Positions 6,425 through 8,269 of a stretch of 8,269 bases of DNA are shown here, one piece after another. The first letter of the stretch is position 1, and each line of letters begins with the position of its first letter. A model generated the notes under the pieces. The model had not been told where the DNA came from. It ran no database searches and worked only from the letters and a program-made list of their open reading frames with translations. The stretch lies in the NCBI GenBank assembly GCA_016193385.1, contig JACPSF010000360.1:1-8269 (forward strand), in the 5' to 3' direction. The stretch is from Deltaproteobacteria bacterium (lineage in GTDB: Bacteria; Desulfobacterota_B; Binatia; UBA9968). Position numbers and translations under genes: made by a program.

Positions 6425-7273
6425 GTGCAACTGATGGGGTCGGAGATAACGGAAATCACCGCGGCGGCTCCTTGCTGGCCGGACAAACAAAGGCTTGCGC
6501 TTTGCCTGACTTTTAATTTTGAGTCCGGTGAAGCTGCACCGGTCACCGCGGCAGGGACCCCTAACTATCTGTACATGACGACTCATCAATATGGGGCTCG
6601 GAGGGGAGTGGGGAACCTGCTGGACATGCTGGCTCGCAAGCGCGTCAAAGCCACATTCTTTGTGTGTGGCACGACTGCCGAGAAGTATCCCGAAACCATC
6701 AGAGAGATTAGTGAGAGAGGGCATGACATAGCTGGCTTTACCTACCGTTACGAGAATATCTGGGGGCTTTCCGCAGAGGAGGAAACTCAGGTCATCGGTC
6801 GGTCCATTGCTGCTATCGATAAGGCAGTCGGCAAGCGACCGGTGGGATGGCGATGTCCTGACTTTAAAGTGAGCAAAAATACCCTTCGGCTACTGGGGGA
6901 GCACGGCTTCCTGTGGGACAGTGACCTGCTCAATCACGACCTACCGTATATCCTTGAAGTGGGCGGGCACAAGATCGTGGAAGTGCCAGCCTGCATGTCG
7001 ACTTATGACAAGCATTTCTTGTACCTCCCCAGTCCGAGAGGTTCAGCCAGAGAGCTATTTGAGATTTGGACCGATGAATTTGACGTGCTGTACGAAGAAT
7101 CCGCTGTAGTGCCCAAGTTGATGACGCTATCCTGTCATCCTTTCTTAATTGCGAGGGCTGCCCAGTTGGCAATGCTTGAGGCCTTTCTCGAGAAGGCTTT
7201 AAGTCGCCCGGGAGTCTGGCCAGCGACGTGTTCTCAAATTGCGCACTGGTGGATGGATCTCTGCAATCGATAG
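6425..7273 (+). CDS. NodB-fold deacetylase-like paralogue with both motif-2 histidines lost
   Basis: This 282-residue protein aligns over its length with the preceding gene product (TTHQYGARRGVGNLLDML, KATFFVCGTTAEKYPE, WWMDLC near the end). I chose GTG 6425 because GGAGG (6413-6417) lies 7 nt upstream; an in-frame ATG at 6434 is too far from it. Motif 1 reads TFNFESGE (29-36). Motif 2, HGFHHE in the neighbour, is FTYRYE here, so Phe105 and Tyr109 replace the two metal-binding His. Motif 3 is better kept than in the neighbour (RPVGWRCPDF, with R143), followed by WDSDLLNHDLPY, and motif 5 keeps a His in SCHPFL (H238). It may be metal-independent, as I recall being reported for PuuE allantoinase, or a non-catalytic partner in a hetero-oligomer with the upstream protein. 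The 18-nt gap upstream and 31-nt gap downstream support an operon with the TTT gene that follows. The fold is firm; the activity is uncertain. Confidence 0.9.
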   Translation: MQLMGSEITEITAAAPCWPDKQRLALCLTFNFESGEAAPVTAAGTPNYLYMTTHQYGARRGVGNLLDMLARKRVKATFFVCGTTAEKYPETIREISERGHDIAGFTYRYENIWGLSAEEETQVIGRSIAAIDKAVGKRPVGWRCPDFKVSKNTLRLLGEHGFLWDSDLLNHDLPYILEVGGHKIVEVPACMSTYDKHFLYLPSPRGSARELFEIWTDEFDVLYEESAVVPKLMTLSCHPFLIARAAQLAMLEAFLEKALSRPGVWPATCSQIAHWWMDLCNR

Positions 7274-7304
7274 TCATACATTTTTGAACCGACAGGGGAG
7301 ACTA

Positions 7305-8269
7305 ATGGTAAAAACATGCTGGATCCTTATTATTGTTGGTCTTTTTAGCCAAGTTTTTCTACAAAACTTTCCAGACGCTTTCGCGGCAGAGGGTTTTTAT
7401 GAAGGAAAAAGTGTTCGCTTCGTGGTGGCCTCCTCGGCGGGTGGCGGTTGGGATACCTACACACGGACAATCGCGCGACACATGGGAAAGTATATTCCTG
7501 GGAATCCAACCACCACCGTAGAAAACAAACCTGGTGCAGGAGGTTTTGTTGGAGTAAGCTATGTTTACCACCAAGCCAAACCGGACGGTCTAACCATTGG
7601 CAATTGGCAGGGGGGATTGGCGCTTCAGCAGTATCTCGGCGTGGGGGGAGTGCAGTTCGATCCGACCAAGTTCGAGGTGATAGGCGTCCCCGTACCATAT
7701 AGTCTTGTCTGCGTGGTCAACAAAACAACGGGCATTACAACCATCGATGCGTGGCTAGCCTCTAAGCAGCCGATCAAGCTAGCGGGGATAGGACCAGGCG
7801 CACCTGCGAGCGATGCTCCAAGAATCCTTTCTGCAGCTCTGGGCTTACCCATCCAGTTGGTGGACGGTTACAAGGGAGGTTCGGAGGCCCGCCTAGCTAT
7901 CGAGGCCGGGGAAGTGGATGGGATGTGCGGACTCCCATGGGAAATTGCTAAACCCACTTGGCAGAAGCTGTTGCCGAAGATGACCGTGGTTCTTCAGGTG
8001 CTTTCTAAACCCCACCCGGACCTGCCTAACGTTCCGCTGGCTACCGACATCACCAAGACGAACGAGGCACGGCAACTGATAGAAGTCGCACTCCAGCACG
8101 TCAGCGCGGTGACCATGATTTATACGGCACCGCCTGGAACACCGAAGGAACGCGCGGAGATCTTACGGCAGGCTTTTTCGGCCACGATGAAAGATCCCGA
8201 TTTTCTTGCGGACGCTAAAAAGTCCCGACTTGACATTAACCCGCTTGGCGCTCAGGAAGCCGCTGCCAT
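7305..8269 (+). CDS. TTT (Bug/TctC-family) solute-binding protein, 3' end outside window
   Basis: The frame is open from ATG 7305 to the right edge, 321 complete codons. Paralogues suggest only about 24 more residues. AGGGGAG sits 4 nt before the ATG, slightly close but usable. A Sec signal (MVKTCWILIIVGLFSQVF) is cleaved near AFA|AEG, residue 27. Family motifs follow: SSAGGGWDTYTR (43-54, Asp50), GKYIPGNP (61-68), ENKPGAGGFVG, KPDGLTIGN (92-100), ALGLPIQLVDGYKGG, GEVDGMCGLPWE, PPGTPKERAEIL and DPDFLADAKKSRLDINPL. It most resembles the broken TTT gene at 2923, though the DNA differs widely at third codon positions, so the duplication is old. It lies 31 nt after the second deacetylase gene and is probably co-transcribed with that pair, suggesting that it binds their substrate or a related compound in the periplasm. 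No permease is visible; one could lie just downstream. The ligand is unknown. Confidence 0.94.
   Translation, partial: MVKTCWILIIVGLFSQVFLQNFPDAFAAEGFYEGKSVRFVVASSAGGGWDTYTRTIARHMGKYIPGNPTTTVENKPGAGGFVGVSYVYHQAKPDGLTIGNWQGGLALQQYLGVGGVQFDPTKFEVIGVPVPYSLVCVVNKTTGITTIDAWLASKQPIKLAGIGPGAPASDAPRILSAALGLPIQLVDGYKGGSEARLAIEAGEVDGMCGLPWEIAKPTWQKLLPKMTVVLQVLSKPHPDLPNVPLATDITKTNEARQLIEVALQHVSAVTMIYTAPPGTPKERAEILRQAFSATMKDPDFLADAKKSRLDINPLGAQEAAA

Noticed and set aside
1..8269. CRISPR array, tRNA/rRNA genes, insertion sequence or phage genes
   Set aside because: I saw no regularly spaced repeats, no tRNA-like cloverleaf or CCA end, and no transposase or integrase homology on either strand.

Overview
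The window is a chromosomal accessory region from a Gram-negative bacterium of moderately high GC. Evidence for this is the strong AGGAG-type ribosome binding sites, the Sec signal peptides on four periplasmic binding proteins, and the abundance of tripartite-tricarboxylate-transporter (TTT, Bug/TctC) binding proteins. This content is typical of Proteobacteria and of some uncultivated soil or sediment lineages with similar transport repertoires. The sequence alone does not fix the taxon.

Layout: (1) 1-1415, plus strand: two tandem cyclase-family (kynurenine formamidase/isatin hydrolase-like) genes, the first cut by the window edge, separated by 2 nt. (2) 1542-2564, minus strand: an intact TTT binding-protein gene, convergent with the cyclases. 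(3) 2565-2922: a 358-bp divergent intergenic region with candidate promoters in both directions and a perfect 7+5+7 inverted repeat. (4) 2923-3736, plus: a second TTT binding-protein gene broken by an internal deletion plus frameshift, followed after 12 nt by a Rid-family gene (3749-4129). (5) 4273-5313, plus: a TAXI-type TRAP transporter binding protein. (6) 5504-8269, plus: two tandem NodB-fold deacetylase-like genes and a third TTT binding protein that runs off the right edge, spaced like an operon.

Functional reading: four periplasmic solute-binding proteins are interspersed with amidohydrolase-like enzymes (cyclase family, PuuE/HpPgdA-like NodB fold) and a Rid protein, but no permease subunit is present. 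The simplest inference is a catabolic island for small carboxylated amides, imides or ureides, in which binding proteins deliver substrate to membrane components encoded elsewhere. The substrate cannot be named.

The most notable pattern is loss of signature catalytic residues in three unrelated families. The second cyclase lacks a recognisable HxGTHxDxPxH motif, the second deacetylase has both motif-2 histidines replaced (Phe and Tyr) while its neighbour keeps them, and the Rid protein has Ser where active imine deaminases have Arg. I see no RNA genes, CRISPR array, insertion sequence or phage gene.
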